Shown: positions 21,456-32,490 of the stretch, one piece after another | Layout of the letters: every line of letters starts with the position of its first letter | How positions within the stretch are numbered: position 1 is the first letter of the stretch | Source of the DNA: Megaustenia siamemsis | Lineage: Eukaryota; Mollusca; Gastropoda; Stylommatophora; Ariophantidae | Length of the DNA stretch: 64,000 nt | Assembly (NCBI GenBank): GCA_032433765.1 | Contig: JAVIAB010000049.1 | Span: 18,999,406 to 19,063,405, forward strand | Direction: 5' to 3' | Program-made: the position numbers and the translations under genes | Notes under the pieces: model-generated | The model's input: only the letters and a program-made list of their open reading frames with translations | What the model was told of the DNA's origin: nothing | Database searches by the model: none

Positions 21456-21735
21456 TTAACTCTCTCCGTACGTTTCGCCGCACAGTGCGTCACTCTCAAT
21501 TAGATTTCAGTGTAAACTGTCATCAAATCATTTCCTTTTATTATGCCTTGTTTCATCTTGGTATTGGTGAAATATAATTTATTGTTTAATTATAACAAAT
21601 ATATATATATATATACTATAAGTTAAGTGTTAGATAAATATAAACATGTAGATTAATATTTTAAAACATGAACAATTTTGTCTCTGAAATCTCTACTGCT
21701 AAAATTGATAACTCCTTCCGTACTGAAAGAGTTAA
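21456..21735. mobile_element. MITE-like element with TTAA ends
   Basis: Left end ttaactctctccgtac; right end gtactgaaagagttaa. The right end's reverse complement is ttaactctttcagtac, so the 16-bp terminal inverted repeats differ at 3 positions. Both ends coincide with TTAA, the target of piggyBac-type transposases. About 280 bp, AT-rich, no coding capacity. Classification is inferred from ends only. Confidence 0.65.
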
Positions 21736-22002
21736 ACTTTCATTTTCTGCAATACGGGCGTCTATAGTAACGTTACGTCGCCATAGTGGGCGGTTCTGAG
21801 AAAGGATTTTCAAAAAGTGACGCTGATAATAACACTTATAATAGAAATCTTGTGAATATTGTTGAAATGTTTTCTATGTGCACCCGTCGGTCAGCAGCCT
21901 CTAATGAGCTCTCGGTGCAACATGTTTCTAGAATAGTCGTTCGTGTTCATTTGCTCATTCGTGTCTTTATATGTGGATAAAATACACAATATTATTCTTT
22001 CA
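21736..22002. other. Unique sequence with a weak open frame
   Basis: A 64-codon frame at 21786-21980 (plus) contains VEMFSMCTRRSAASNELSVQ and could be a scrap of a helix-turn-helix region of a transposase, but the match is too weak to call. Confidence 0.25.
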
Positions 22003-22822
22003 CACAAATTAATGGAAAGATAATCAATAACCTAAGATATGCTGATGATGCTGTACTACTAGCAGAAAATCCTAAAGATCTACAACAATTACTTAATGAA
22101 ATAACCACGATAAGCAAAAAATATGGACTAGATATGAATATCAAAAAGACTAAAACTATGATCATAAACAAAGGAAATACTCAAAACCCACAAATGGATA
22201 TCAAAATTGAAAGAATAGACATGGAGACAGTTCAGAACTACAACTACCTTGGACATACTATAACCAGTGATGGAAAATGTACAACTGAAATAAACAAAAG
22301 AATAGGAATGGCAAACAGTAATTTTAATATCATGAAGAACATACTAACATCAAAACAAATAACACCAGGGCTAAAACAAAGAATAGCAAAGTGTTACATC
22401 TTCTCAATATCCCTATATGGTGCAGAAACATGGACATTGGACAAGAAAACAGAACAGAGAATTGAATCCTTTGAAATGTGGATATAAAGAAGAATAGGTA
22501 GAATTGGATGGAAGGAAAAGAAAACAAACGACGAAGTCTTAAAAGAACTAAAAATGAAAAGAGAACTACTAAACACAATTCAAACAAGACAAATGCGATT
22601 GTTGGGCCATGCTAAAAGACACAACAGCCTACTAAAAGCAATCCTGGAGGGGAAAATACAAGGTAAAAGAAGCAGAGGCAGACCAAGACTAACATGGAAG
22701 AGTAACATCAAAAGATGGACAAATCAGCCTATGACAGCCTGCACCATCAAAGCAAGAGACAGAGCAGAGTGGAGCTCCAAGGTAGCCAGCCTTCGTTGCG
22801 GAGACGGCACTCGATGATGATG
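22003..22822 (+). pseudogene. LINE C reverse transcriptase C-terminal half, one stop
   Basis: From INGKIINNLRYADDAVLLAE (motif C) a single frame runs through MNIKKTKTMIINKGNTQ, YNYLGHTITSDGKC, LYGAETWTLDKKTEQRIE, a lone TAA at 22485-22487, RIGRIGWKEKKTNDEVLKEL, HAKRHNSLLKAILEGK and CGDGTR, to the tail gatgatgatgatt. Apart from that stop it is the most intact LINE C copy, suggesting recent arrival. Confidence 0.9.
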
Positions 22823-22861
22823 ATTCCTTCACACAAGCAAAGTGTTTAGAATGCTGTAGTT

Positions 22862-23090
22862 TAACTATGTAATGAGAAGAGAACAGCTGGAATATATTGT
22901 ATCAACTGGGAAAATTGAGGGACGAAGAGATAGAGGGAAGCAAAGAGAAAAGATACCAGACAGCATAAGAGAATGACTTGGCAGAAGGTCAACAACAGAA
23001 ATGATAAATAACTGTCATGATCGAAAGTTGTGGAGAGACATGATCAACTACGCCAGCAGGCCCGGTACTTAATGATGATGATGATGATGA
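22862..23090 (+). mobile_element. LINE A 3' end
   Basis: Begins at MRREQLEYIVSTGKIEGRRD and ends LWRDMINYASRPGT, stop, (GATGAT)n. One in-frame stop in 'REW' (tga). Confidence 0.85.
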
Positions 23091-23114
23091 TCTTAACTAT
23101 TTGGTTAAATATTA

Positions 23115-23362
23115 TTATGACTAAAAAAAAAAAAAAACTCTCATGGATAGGACACACTGCAGAAGCCAACTGAGAGTATTGCACGACAGGCCCTTATTTA
23201 GAATCCCAAAGTAAAAAGTCAAAGAGGAAGATAAAAATATTCTTCCAGAAGACAGATGGAAGCAGAGATGAAGATGATGAAGAAGACATTGAATGATCTG
23301 AAAAGAATGGCAAGAAACAGAACGGCTTGGAAAGTGTTTATTGAAGACCTATGCTCCACGGA
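23115..23362 (+). mobile_element. LINE F 3' end
   Basis: Follows a poly-A run. Translation in mixed frames gives SWIGHTAEANxEYxxTGP, FFQKTDGSRDEDDE and KVFIEDLCS-type blocks, matching a LINE C-terminal pattern '(W)WIGHTLRKP...GRP...WRR...W..LA..R..W..FVEDLC'. Confidence 0.75.
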
Positions 23363-23369
23363 AATAAAG

Positions 23370-24072
23370 CAAAAATAAAGGACTCAGCCTTAATAGCAAA
23401 AAGACAGAGGTAATGGTAACAACAAAGAAAAAGACATCACCCCAGTGCAAAATAAAGGCAATTGGAACAATATTAAAACAGGTAAATGAATTTAAATATT
23501 TGGGAACTTTGTTAACCTTAGACGGAAGATGTACAAAAGAGGTGAGATGCAGAATGGCTCAGGCAAAAGCAGCTTTCCAAAAAATGAAGAAGATACTATG
23601 CAATCCATTTTTGACACTAGAAAAAAAAAGAGTTCTTAAATGTTATCTAGAGCCAGTCTTAACATCTGGATGCGATTCATGGACAATAGGACAACAGACA
23701 AGAAAAACACTGGAGCCTGTAGAAATGTGGTTTTACAGAAGAATATTGAGAGTACCATGGACAGCTAAGAAGAGTAATGAAGATGTTCTGAGACGGGTCA
23801 AAGCAAAAAGGGAGCTGATTTCCAATATTAGGAAGAAACAATCATCATTTTTGGCCATGTAATGAGAAGAGAACAACTGGAGTATATTGTAACAACTGGA
23901 AAAATTGAGGGACAAAGAGATAGAGGGAAGCAAAGAGAAAAAATACCAGACAGCTTAAGAGAATGGCTTGGCAGAAGGTCAACAACAGAAATGATAAATA
24001 GCTGCCGAGATCGAAGGTTGTGGACAGACATGATCACCTACTCCAGTAGGCCCGGTACTTGATGATGATGAT
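23370..24072 (+). pseudogene. LINE A C-terminal half
   Basis: Frame from LSLNSKKTEVMVTTKKKTSP through FKYLGTLLTLDGRCTKEV, LTSGCDSWTIGQQ, MWFYRRILRVPWTAKKSNED to QSSFLAM, then a one-base shift to MRREQLEYIVTTGKIEGQRD ... LWTDMITYSSRPGT, stop, tail gatgatgatgat. Otherwise well preserved. Confidence 0.88.
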
Positions 24073-24257
24073 GCTCCACGGGAGCTGAAAGTGTTTGTTG
24101 AAGACCTATGCTCAACGGGAGCTGAAAGTGTTTGTTGAAGACCTATGCTCAACGGGAGCTGAAAGTGTTTGTTGCAGACCTATGCTCAACGGGAGCTGAA
24201 AGTGTTTGTTGAAGACCTATGCTCCACAGGGAGCGGAAAGGAAGAAGGTGAAAACAC
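24073..24257 (+). repeat. 37-bp tandem repeat made from the LINE F end, 5 units
   Basis: Units gctcaacgggagctgaaagt plus gtttgttgaagacctat start at 24073, 24110, 24147, 24184 and 24221. The same words (gaaagtgtttgttgaagacc, tatgctccacggggagctga) occur once at the ends of LINE F copies at 32430 and 42615, where they encode KVFVEDLCS. Confidence 0.92.
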
Positions 24258-24337
24258 TCAGATTTGCGAATCTTTGATACATTTTGTTGGAGCATTATCT
24301 ACTAATTGAATAATATCACTAGAAGTGAGAAAATGAG

Positions 24338-24735
24338 TTCCCAAATCTGACCTATGGAAGTGAATCATGGACAGTAGATAAACAATTAAACAGACGATTA
24401 GAGGCCACAGAGATGGGATTTCTCAGATGAATTTTGATAGTTCACTGGACAGTTAAAAGAATCAACGATGGCATTTTCAGAAGCTAATACTGAAACAGAT
24501 CTCCTAAAAAACATCAGAGAGAAACAATCAACATTTTTGGGGCACATCATGAGAAGAGGACAGTTGTAATACTTGGTTACAGCTGGTAGAATAGAGGGGA
24601 GGAGAGACCGGGGACGACAAAGAGAGATATACTGAATAGCTTAAGACAGTCAACAACAGAATTGATACGATAAAATGTGGATAGAGAGTTGTGGAAGGAC
24701 ATGATCGCCCATGCCAGCTACATGATATTGATTGT
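24338..24735 (+). mobile_element. LINE B 3' end, degraded
   Basis: Reads YGSESWTVDKQLNRRLEATE, FLRxILIVHWTVK, KQSTFLGHIMRRGQL and ELWKDMIAHAS in shifting frames. No clear GATGAT tail. Confidence 0.8.
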
Positions 24736-24867
24736 CTACTAAAATATAACTCATACACAAATATATACCTAAGCCAGAATGTTGTGTTTTCTCACTGGTG
24801 TCACAAAATTAACCCACTCCCATAAAAGAATATCAGTTTTAAGAATGAGAGGTATGTACTAGGCTCA

Positions 24868-25357
24868 AAGTATCTTCATCCGTATCATCCCTGAGTGCCG
24901 TCTCCGCATCAAAGTTAAGCTACCAAGGAGCGCCGATCCGTTATGTCTCTGGCTTTGATAGTGAAGGTTGTCATAAGCTGACCTGTCCAACTTTTGATGT
25001 TACTCGTCCATGTTAGTCTAGGTCTGTCTCTTTTACCTTGTATTTTCCCTTCCAAGATTACTTTTAGTAGGATGTTGTGTCTTTTAACATGCCCCAAAGG
25101 TATCATCTGCGTTTTTTGGATTGTGTTTAGTAGTTTTCTTTTCTAGTTTTATTTTTAATCGTTTCAAGACTTCATCGTTTGCTCTCTTTTCTTTCCATCC
25201 AGTTCTACCTATTATTCTATAAATCCACATTTGAAAGGCTTCAATTTTCTGTTCTGTTTTCTTGTTTAATGTCCATGTTTCTGCTCCATCTTGAGAAGAT
25301 ATACCATTTTGCTATTCTTAGTTTTAGCCCTGGAGTTATTAGTTTTGATATTTTGTA
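24868..25357 (-). mobile_element. LINE C 3' end
   Basis: Minus-strand LINE C C-terminal blocks, with a deleted tail region (cttcatccgtatcatccctg) at its 3' end and several frameshifts. Confidence 0.82.
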
Positions 25358-25364
25358 TCTTTTT

Positions 25365-25426
25365 CATTCTAAGAGAAGGAGTATCTGGGTCTACGCCCTA
25401 TGGGCCGAGTACGGCTCGAAAGGTCA

Positions 25427-25427
<1 letters not shown>
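25365..25427 (+). mobile_element. LINE D terminal 60 bp
   Basis: tctacgccctatgggccgag and cggctcgaaaggtcaataga match the reverse complement of the LINE D end at 17445-17495 and 54905-54955. It leads straight into the TAGA array. Confidence 0.8.
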
Positions 25428-25868
<441 letters not shown>

Positions 25869-27340
25869 TTGTTTGCTCTCTTCTGCTTTATGTTTGCTCT
25901 CTTCTGCTCTTTGTTTCATCTCTTCTGCTCTTTGTTTAATAGCTTCTGCTCTTTGTTTGCTCTCTTCTGCTCTTTGTTTCACCTCTTCTGCTCTTTGTTT
26001 CATCTCTTCTGCTCTTTGTTTAATAGCTTCTGCTCTTTGTTTGCTCTCTTCTGCTCTTTGTTTGCTCTCTTCTGCTCTTTGTTTGCTCTCTTCTGCTCTT
26101 TGTTGTCTCTCTTCTGCTCTTTGTTGGCTCTCTTCTGCTCTTTCTTGGCTCTCTTCTGCTCTTTGTTGGCTCTCTTCTGCTCTTTGTTGGCTCTCTTCTG
26201 CTCTTTGTTGGCTCTCTTCTGCTCTTTGTTGGCTCTCTTCTGCTCTTTGTTGGCTCTCTTCTGCTCTATGTTGGCTCTCTTCTGCTCTTTGTTGGCTCTC
26301 TTCTGCTCTATGTTTGCTCTCTTCTGCTCTTTGTTTCACCTCTTCTGCTCTTTGTTTGCTCTCTTCTGCTCTTTGTTAGCTCTCTTCTGCTCTATGTTGG
26401 CTCTCTTCTGCTCTTTGTTTCACCTCTTCTGCTCTTTGTTTGCTCTCTTCTGCTCTTTGTTGGCTCTCTTCTGCTCTATGTTGGCTCTCTTCTGCTCTTT
26501 GTTTCACCTCTTCTGCTTTTTGTTGGCTCTCTTCTGCTCTTTGTTTCACCACTTCTGCTCTCTGTTTCACCTCTTCTGCTCTTTGTTTCACCTCTTCTGC
26601 TCTTTGTTTCACCTCTTCTGCTCTTTGTTTCATCTCTTCTGCTCTTTGTTTCACCTCTTCTGCTCTTTGTTTAATCTCTTCTGCTCTTTGTTTAATCTCT
26701 TCTGCTCTTTGTTTAATCTCTTCTGCTCTTTGTTTAATCTCTTCTGCTCTTTGTTTCACCTCTTCTGCTCTTTGTTTCACCTCTTCTGCTCTTTGTTTCA
26801 CCTCTTCTGCTCTTTGTTTCACCTCTTCTGCTCTTTGTTTCACCTCTTCTGCTCTATGTTGGCTCTCTTCTGCTCTTTGTTTAATCTCTTCTGCTCTTTG
26901 TTTAATATCTTCTGCTCTTTGTTTAATCTCTTCTGCTCTTTGTTTCATCTCTTCTGCTCTTTGTTTCACCTCTTCTGCTCTATGTTGGCTCTCTTCTGCT
27001 CTTTGTTTCACCTCTTCTGCTCTTTGTTTCACCTCTTCTGCTCTTTGTTTCACCTCTTCTGCTCTATGTGGCTCTCTTCTGCTCTTTGTTTCACCTCTTC
27101 TGCTCTATGTTGGCTCTCTTCTGCTCTTTGTTTCACCTCTTCTGCTCTTTGTTTAATCTCTTCTGCTCTTTGTTTCACCTCTTCTGCTCTTTGTTTAATC
27201 TCTTCTGCTCTTTGTTTCACCTCTTCTGCTCTTTGTTTCACCTCTTCTGCTCTATGTTGGCTCTCTTTGCTCTTTGTTTCACCTCATCTGCTCTTTGTTT
27301 CACCTCTTCTGCTCTTTGTTTCATCTCTTCTGCTCTCACG
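25869..27340 (-). repeat. 21-bp minisatellite encoding a heptad (KQRAEES / KQRAEEV), about 70 units
   Basis: The plus strand repeats tttgtttcacctcttctgct and relatives. The minus strand reads KQRAEEx in one frame for nearly 1.5 kb, broken mainly by CAA-to-TAA near 26375 and a 1-bp loss near 27065. Unit length equals one coiled-coil heptad. The plus strand is also open (FCSLFHL), so frame openness alone is not evidence of a gene. No start, splice site or unique flanking coding sequence was found. Confidence 0.93.
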
Positions 27341-27419
27341 TTTCCTCATGTTTCTAATATTTCGTTTTTCAATCTTTTCTGCAGGTATTCTCTTAACCTG
27401 TTGTTTTCGTAGGTTTTGT

Positions 27420-27689
27420 TGATAGTCGTGTGGATTGTGGTTAGTTGTTTCTGTAGTGTTTTTATCAAGTTGTGTTTAGTTGTTTCTGTAGTGTTTTTTA
27501 TCAGATTGTGTTTAGTTGTTTCTGTAGTGTTTTTATCAGATTGTGTTTAGTTGTTTCTGTAGTGTTTTTATCAAGTTGTGTTTAGTTGCTTCATACGGTT
27601 TTTATCAAGTTGTGTTTAGTTGTTTCATACTGTTTTTATCAAGTTGTGTTTAGTTGTTTCATACTGTTTTTATCAAGTTGTGTTTGGAG
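27420..27689. repeat. Tandem repeat of about 35 bp, left block
   Basis: Units tgtgtttagttgtttctgta plus gtgtttttatcaa, 7-8 copies. Interrupted by repeat R1. Confidence 0.93.
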
Positions 27690-28062
27690 GCGAAGGCGCG
27701 TCTCCCAGCACCAGAGCTGGAAGTTGTCAGCGACCCACAGCTGATGGCTTGCACCAGGATCGGTGAACCAAAACCATCCAGACCCTGCTCCATCTCTCCG
27801 CGGTGCCTCCAGCAACAGACTAATCTGTCTAGTCTGGCCAAGTGTGCAGGGACCGAAGAGGAAAGACAACCCGGCACTCAAAAATGTCGTGCTGAAGTCG
27901 GATGTGTTGGGCTGAAAGGCGCAAATATAACAGTTATACTACAAACCACAACACAACGCAGACACGTCCACTACGTCCTTGTAAGGGCGGATGATGAAGA
28001 GGAATATTATAATCTACCACGATACTCTAGAATACTTTAGTCATCGGGCGGACGCAACCAAC
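27690..28062 (+). mobile_element. Dispersed repeat R1, copy 1, inserted in the array
   Basis: A GC-richer 370-bp block with cagcgacccacagctgatgg, gtcgtgctgaagtcggatgt and ccttgtaagggcggatgatg. A diverged copy in the same orientation is at 61487-61815. It splits the 35-bp array, both edges falling at tgtgttt. An open frame of 128 codons crosses it but is not shared with the other copy. Confidence 0.7.
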
Positions 28063-28560
28063 CAAGCAGATTGTGTTTAGTTGTCTCATAGTGTTTTTAT
28101 TAGATTGTGTTTAGTTTACACTCTAGTGTTTTTATCAGATTGTGTTTAGTTTTTTCATAGTGTTTTTATTAGATTGTGTTTAGTTTACACTCTAGTGTTT
28201 TTATCAGATTGTGTTTAGTTTTTTCATAGTGTTTTTTTTTATTAGATTGTGTTTAGTTGTTTCATGGTGTTTTTGTCTGATTGTGTTTAATTGTTTCATA
28301 GTGTTTTATATGATTGTTTTTAGTTGTCTCATAGTTTTTTATTAGATTGTGTTTAGTTTTTTTCATAGTGTTTTTATTAGATTGTGTTTAGTTTACACTC
28401 TAGTGTTTTTATCAGATTGTATTTAGTTTTTCCATAGTGTTTATTTTTATTAGATTGTGTTTAGTTTACACTCTAATGTTTTTATTATATTGTGTTTAGT
28501 TTACACTTTAATTTTTTTTATAAGATTGTGTTTAGTTGTTTCCGTAGTGTTTGTTATCAG
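28063..28560. repeat. Tandem repeat of about 35 bp, right block
   Basis: Continues the array left of R1, with more variable units (tttatcagattgtgtttagt, agtttacactctagtg). Confidence 0.92.
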
Positions 28561-30655
28561 ATTCTCTTTAGTTGTTTCTTTAGCGTTTGTTATCAGCCGT
28601 GAGGATTGTATTTTTTTTGCAGTTCTTTGCGAGACATTTGTTGATAGCAGTGTATATTGTGTTCATTTCTTTCCAAACGTTTGTTGATAACCATGTAAGT
28701 TGCGTTCATTTGTTTCCAAACGTTTGTTGATAACCATGTAAGTTGCGTTCATTTGTTTCCAAGCGTTTGTTGATAACCATGTAAGTTGTGTTCAATTGTT
28801 TCCAAGCGTTGTTGATAACCATGTAAGTTGTGTTCAATTGTTTCCAAGCGTTTGTTAATAGTGGTGTAAGTTGTGTTCTATTGTTTCCAAGCTTTTGTTG
28901 CTAACCATGTAAGTTGTGTTCAATTGTTTCCAAGCGTTTGTTGATAACCATGTAAGTTGTGTTATATTGTTTCCAAGCTTTTGTTAATAGCGGTGTAAGT
29001 TGTGTTCAGTTGTTTCCAAACGTTTGTTGCTAACCATGTAAGTTATGTTCAGTTGTTTCCAAGCGTTTGTTGCTAACCATGTAAGTTATGTTCAGTTGTT
29101 TCCAAACGTTTGTTGCTAACCATGTAAGTTATGTTCAGTTGTTTCCAAGCGTTTGTTGCTAACCATGTAAGTTATGTTCAGTAGTTTCCAAGCGTTTGTT
29201 AGTAGAGGTGTAAGTTGTGTTCAGTTGTTTCCAAGCGTTTGTTAGTAGAGGTGTAAATTGTGTTCAGTTGTTTCCAAATGTTTGTTAATAGTGATGTAAG
29301 TTGTGTTCAGTTGTTTCCAAGCGTTTGTTAGTAGAGGTGTAAGTTGTGTTCATTTGTTTCCAAGCGTTTGTTAATAGTGGTGTAAGTTGTGTTCAGTTGT
29401 TTCCAAACGTTTGTTAATAGTGATGTAAGTTGTGTTCAGTTGTTTCCAAGCGTTTGTTAGTAGAGGTGTATGTTGTGTTCAGCTGTTTCCAAACGTTTGT
29501 TAATAGTGATGTAAGTTGTGTTCAGTTGTTTCCAAACATTTGTTAATAGTGATGTAAGTTGTGTTCAGTTGTTTCCAAACGTTTGTTAATAGCAGTGTAA
29601 GTTGTGTTCAGTTGTTTCCAAACGTTTGTTAATAGCAGTGTATGTTGTGTTCAGTTGTTTCCAAACGTTTGTTAATAGCGGTGTAAGTTGTGTTCAGTTG
29701 TTTCCAAACGTTTGTTAGTAGAGGTGTATGTTGTGTTCAGTTGTTTCCAAACGTTTGTTAATAGCGGTGTAAGTTGTGTTCAGTTGTTTCCAAACGTTTG
29801 TTAGTAGTGGTGTAAGTTGTGTTCAGTTGTTTCCAAACGTTTGTTAATAGCGGTGTAAGTTGTGTTCAGTTGTTTCCAAACGTTAGTTAATAGCGGTGTA
29901 AGTTGTGTTCAGTTGTTTCCAAACGTTTGTTAATAGCGGTGTAAGTTGTGTCCAGTTTTTTCCAAGCGTTAGTTAATAGCGGTGTAAGTTGTGTTCAGTT
30001 GTTTCCAAGCGTTTGTTAGTAGAGGTGTATGTTGTGTTCAGTTGTTTCCAAACGTTTGTTAATAGCGGTGTAAGTTGTGTTCAGTTGTTTCCAAGCGTTT
30101 GTTAGTAGAGGTGTAAGTTGTGTTCAGTTGTTTCCAAGCGTTTGTTAGTAGAGGTGTAAGTTGTGTTCAGTTGTTTCCAAACGTTTGTTAATAGCGGTGT
30201 AAGTTGTGTTCAGTTGTTTCCAAGCGTTTGTTAGTAGAGGTGTAAGTTGTGTTCAGTTGTTTCCAAGCGTTTGTTAGTAGAGGTGTAAGTTGTGTTCAGT
30301 TGTTTCCAAACGTTTGTTAATAGCGGTGTAAGTTTTGTTCAGTTGTTTCCAAACGTTTGTTAATAGCGGTGTAAGTTGTGTCCAGTTGTTTCCAAACGTT
30401 TGTTAATAGCGGTGTAAGTTGTATCCAGTTGTTTCCAAACGTTTGTTAGTAGCGGTGTAAGTTGTATCCAGTTGTTTCCAAACGTTTGTTAATAGCGGTG
30501 TAAGTTGTGTCCAGTTGTTTCCAAACGTTTGTTAATAGCGGTGTAAGTTGTGTTCAGTTGTTTCCAAGCGTTAGTTAATAGCGGTGTAATTTGTGTTCAG
30601 TTGTTTCCAAGCGTTAGTTAATAGCGGTGTAAGTTGTGTTCAGTTGTTTCTAAGC
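28561..30655. repeat. 43-bp minisatellite, about 48 units
   Basis: Units gtgttcagttgtttccaaac plus gtttgttaatagcggtgtaa. Left units carry gataaccatg; right units carry aatagcggtg or agtagaggtg. The word ttagttgtttc in the preceding 35-bp array becomes tcagttgtttcc here, so the two arrays appear to share an origin. Confidence 0.95.
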
Positions 30656-30862
30656 GTTTTTTGATAATCATGAAAGTTGTGTTTAAGTATTTTCGCAGCG
30701 TATGTAACAGTTGTTACAATTGTTACAATTAACTGTTTCCGTCTTGTAACACAGGACAGCTTGACAGTGTTTTGACATCCCGATATTAAATTACATAAAT
30801 TTGAAAATGGCTTTCTGGATCGTTGGAAAAGTGTTCGTTCTCTACTTTTAAGTCTCGTAATC
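30656..30862. other. Short unique stretch, nothing seen
   Basis: AT-rich; contains the small palindromic string aacagttgttacaattgttac. No gene. Confidence 0.5.
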
Positions 30863-31267
30863 CTATGAAAACGAATCATGGACAGTAGACAAACAAATGA
30901 AAAGACGATTAGAGGCCACAGAGATGGGATTTCTCAGAAGAATGTTGAAAGTTCCCTGGACAGCTAAAAAGACCATTGAGGAAGTTCTCAAAGAGGCCAA
31001 CACAAAAAGGGAGCTCTTAAAAAACATAAGAAAGAAGCAATCAACATTTTCGGGCACATCATGAGAAAAGGAAAGTTGGAATGCTTGGTTACAACTAGCA
31101 AAATAAAAGGAAAGAGAGATCGTGGGCGACAAAGAGAGAAAATACTGGATAGCTTGGTGTCATGGCATGGAAAACAGTCAACAACATAACAGATACGATG
31201 CACTGAAGATAGAAGATTGTGGAGGGACATGATCACCTACGCCGACCGGTATGGCACATGATGATGA
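30863..31267 (+). mobile_element. LINE B 3' end
   Basis: YENESWTVDKQMKRRLEATE, MGFLRRMLKVPWTAKKTIEE, HIMRKGKLECLVTTSKIKGK and LWRDMITYADRYGT, then tgatgatgag. Single frameshift near 31050. Confidence 0.87.
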
Positions 31268-31467
31268 GTGTAGCAATAAGCCATCAAAATATAAACAATA
31301 GCATTGCCACTTTCAAAGGAGAACCATCGAAATTTTGAAAGTGGATAGAAGGTATAGATAATTTAGCCCACTTAACTACAAAAATAACTAAGGGATATAA
31401 ATTTAAGATCAGATGAAGTGTTTACGTTCTTAAGAAGATTAGAATCATTACCGAGGAAATGTGGGAG
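31268..31467 (+). other. Possible LTR-retrotransposon Gag scrap
   Basis: One frame with two stops reads NSIATFKGEPSKF-stop-KWIEGIDNLAHLTTK. The 'FkGeP..F..Wi..I' pattern resembles Gag N-termini of LTR elements. Only about 60 codons; tentative. It lies between a LINE B end and a second copy of that end. Confidence 0.3.
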
Positions 31468-31558
31468 AACAACATAACAGATACGATGCACTGTAGATAG
31501 AAGATTGTGGAGGGACATGATCACCTACGTCAACCGGTATGGCACATGATGATGATGA
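31468..31558 (+). mobile_element. Second copy of the LINE B terminus
   Basis: aacaacataacagatacgat through ggtatggcacatgatgatga repeats 31178-31267 with few changes. It shares the derived reading 'aacataacag' (other copies: caacagaact), so it is a local duplication and not an independent insertion. Confidence 0.8.
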
Positions 31559-31834
31559 ATCCTATGAATGTGTTCTCATACCTCTTTTCCTTATGTGTAC
31601 AGGAGCAAGAAAATAACGTTAGTAGAAGATCCAGGTGCAAGTTTAATAACACCCTGTTCGCGCGTATGGCAAGATTTTTCCATCAACCAAATTCCAAAAA
31701 AATGTTTGTTACTGCTGAAGGTCTATTGAGCCGAAACGTCGTTCAATTTTGTGTCGTCAATCAATTACGTAAAGCTTTAACCGTACCTTTTTTTCAATTC
31801 TTTTTTCTATTGTCCTTCTGTTTACGATATTCCG
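31559..31834. other. No gene; dispersed repeat at 31695-31785
   Basis: 31695-31785 (tactgctgaaggtctattga, gccgaaacgtcgttcaattt, acgtaaagctttaaccgtac) is the inverse of 16815-16905. The 'gccgaaacgtcg' word recalls ends of some retroelements, but the class is not resolved. Confidence 0.45.
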
Positions 31835-32095
31835 GGAGCCGCGATAGCTCAGTGGTTAGTGAACTGAGTTACAAAGGACAAGGGATAGGGTTCGATCCTA
31901 ACCGACGGCTTCCGGGTTCACCCAGCCTTAAATGGGTACCGAATTTTTTTCTGGGAAAGTGAAGCGACACGGGCGTAATACCGACCACATTACCCCAAAA
32001 AATCATGTGCTGAAGGTGTGTAAAATGTATGGTCACTAACAGCATATTTCCCTCTACGCCACTTGGTGTGACGGGGCTCTTTACTTTTTACTTAC
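31835..32095 (+). mobile_element. SINE1, full length
   Basis: gggagccgcgatagctcagt (A box), gggttcgatcctaaccgacg (B box), full body and ggcgtgacggggctctttac end. One of the cleanest copies. Confidence 0.93.
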
Positions 32096-32134
32096 AAGAC
32101 AGTTAATGGCACTCTACAAATTGTTTGGTACAGA

Positions 32135-32490
32135 CTTTCATTAATGGATGCTTACACAGAATAAAAGAATGGCAATGGTATGACGAAGTCCCTAACATAG
32201 AATTATGGAAATGCACCAGTCAAATACCAGTGGATAAAGAAATACAACTAAGACGATAGTGCTGGATAGGACACACAACAGGCCCATTTTTAGAATCCCC
32301 AGGGGAAAAGACAAAGAGGAAGGGCAAAGGAATTCTGGGTGAAGAAAGATAGAAGCAGAGATGAAGATGATGGGTAAGACATGAAATTATCTTAAAACAA
32401 TAGCAAGAAACAGAATGGCTTGGAAAGTGTTTGTTGAAGACCTATGTTCCACTGGGAGCTAAAAAAGGTAAAAGAAGAAGGAGAAAGCAG
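32135..32490 (+). mobile_element. LINE F 3' end
   Basis: TLINGCLHRIKEWQWYDEVP, IELWKCTSQIPVDKEIQLRR, CWIGHT, then after a deletion GRRKIEAEMKMMG-like and AWKVFVEDLCSTGS. Tail aagaagaaggag. Confidence 0.82.

Noticed and set aside
25869..27422. 517-codon plus-strand frame (FCSLFHL repeats)
   Set aside because: A by-product of a 21-bp unit without stops in several frames; no unique coding sequence at either end.
27654..28040. 128-codon frame as a gene
   Set aside because: It lies across the dispersed repeat R1, and the frame is not kept in the other R1 copy.
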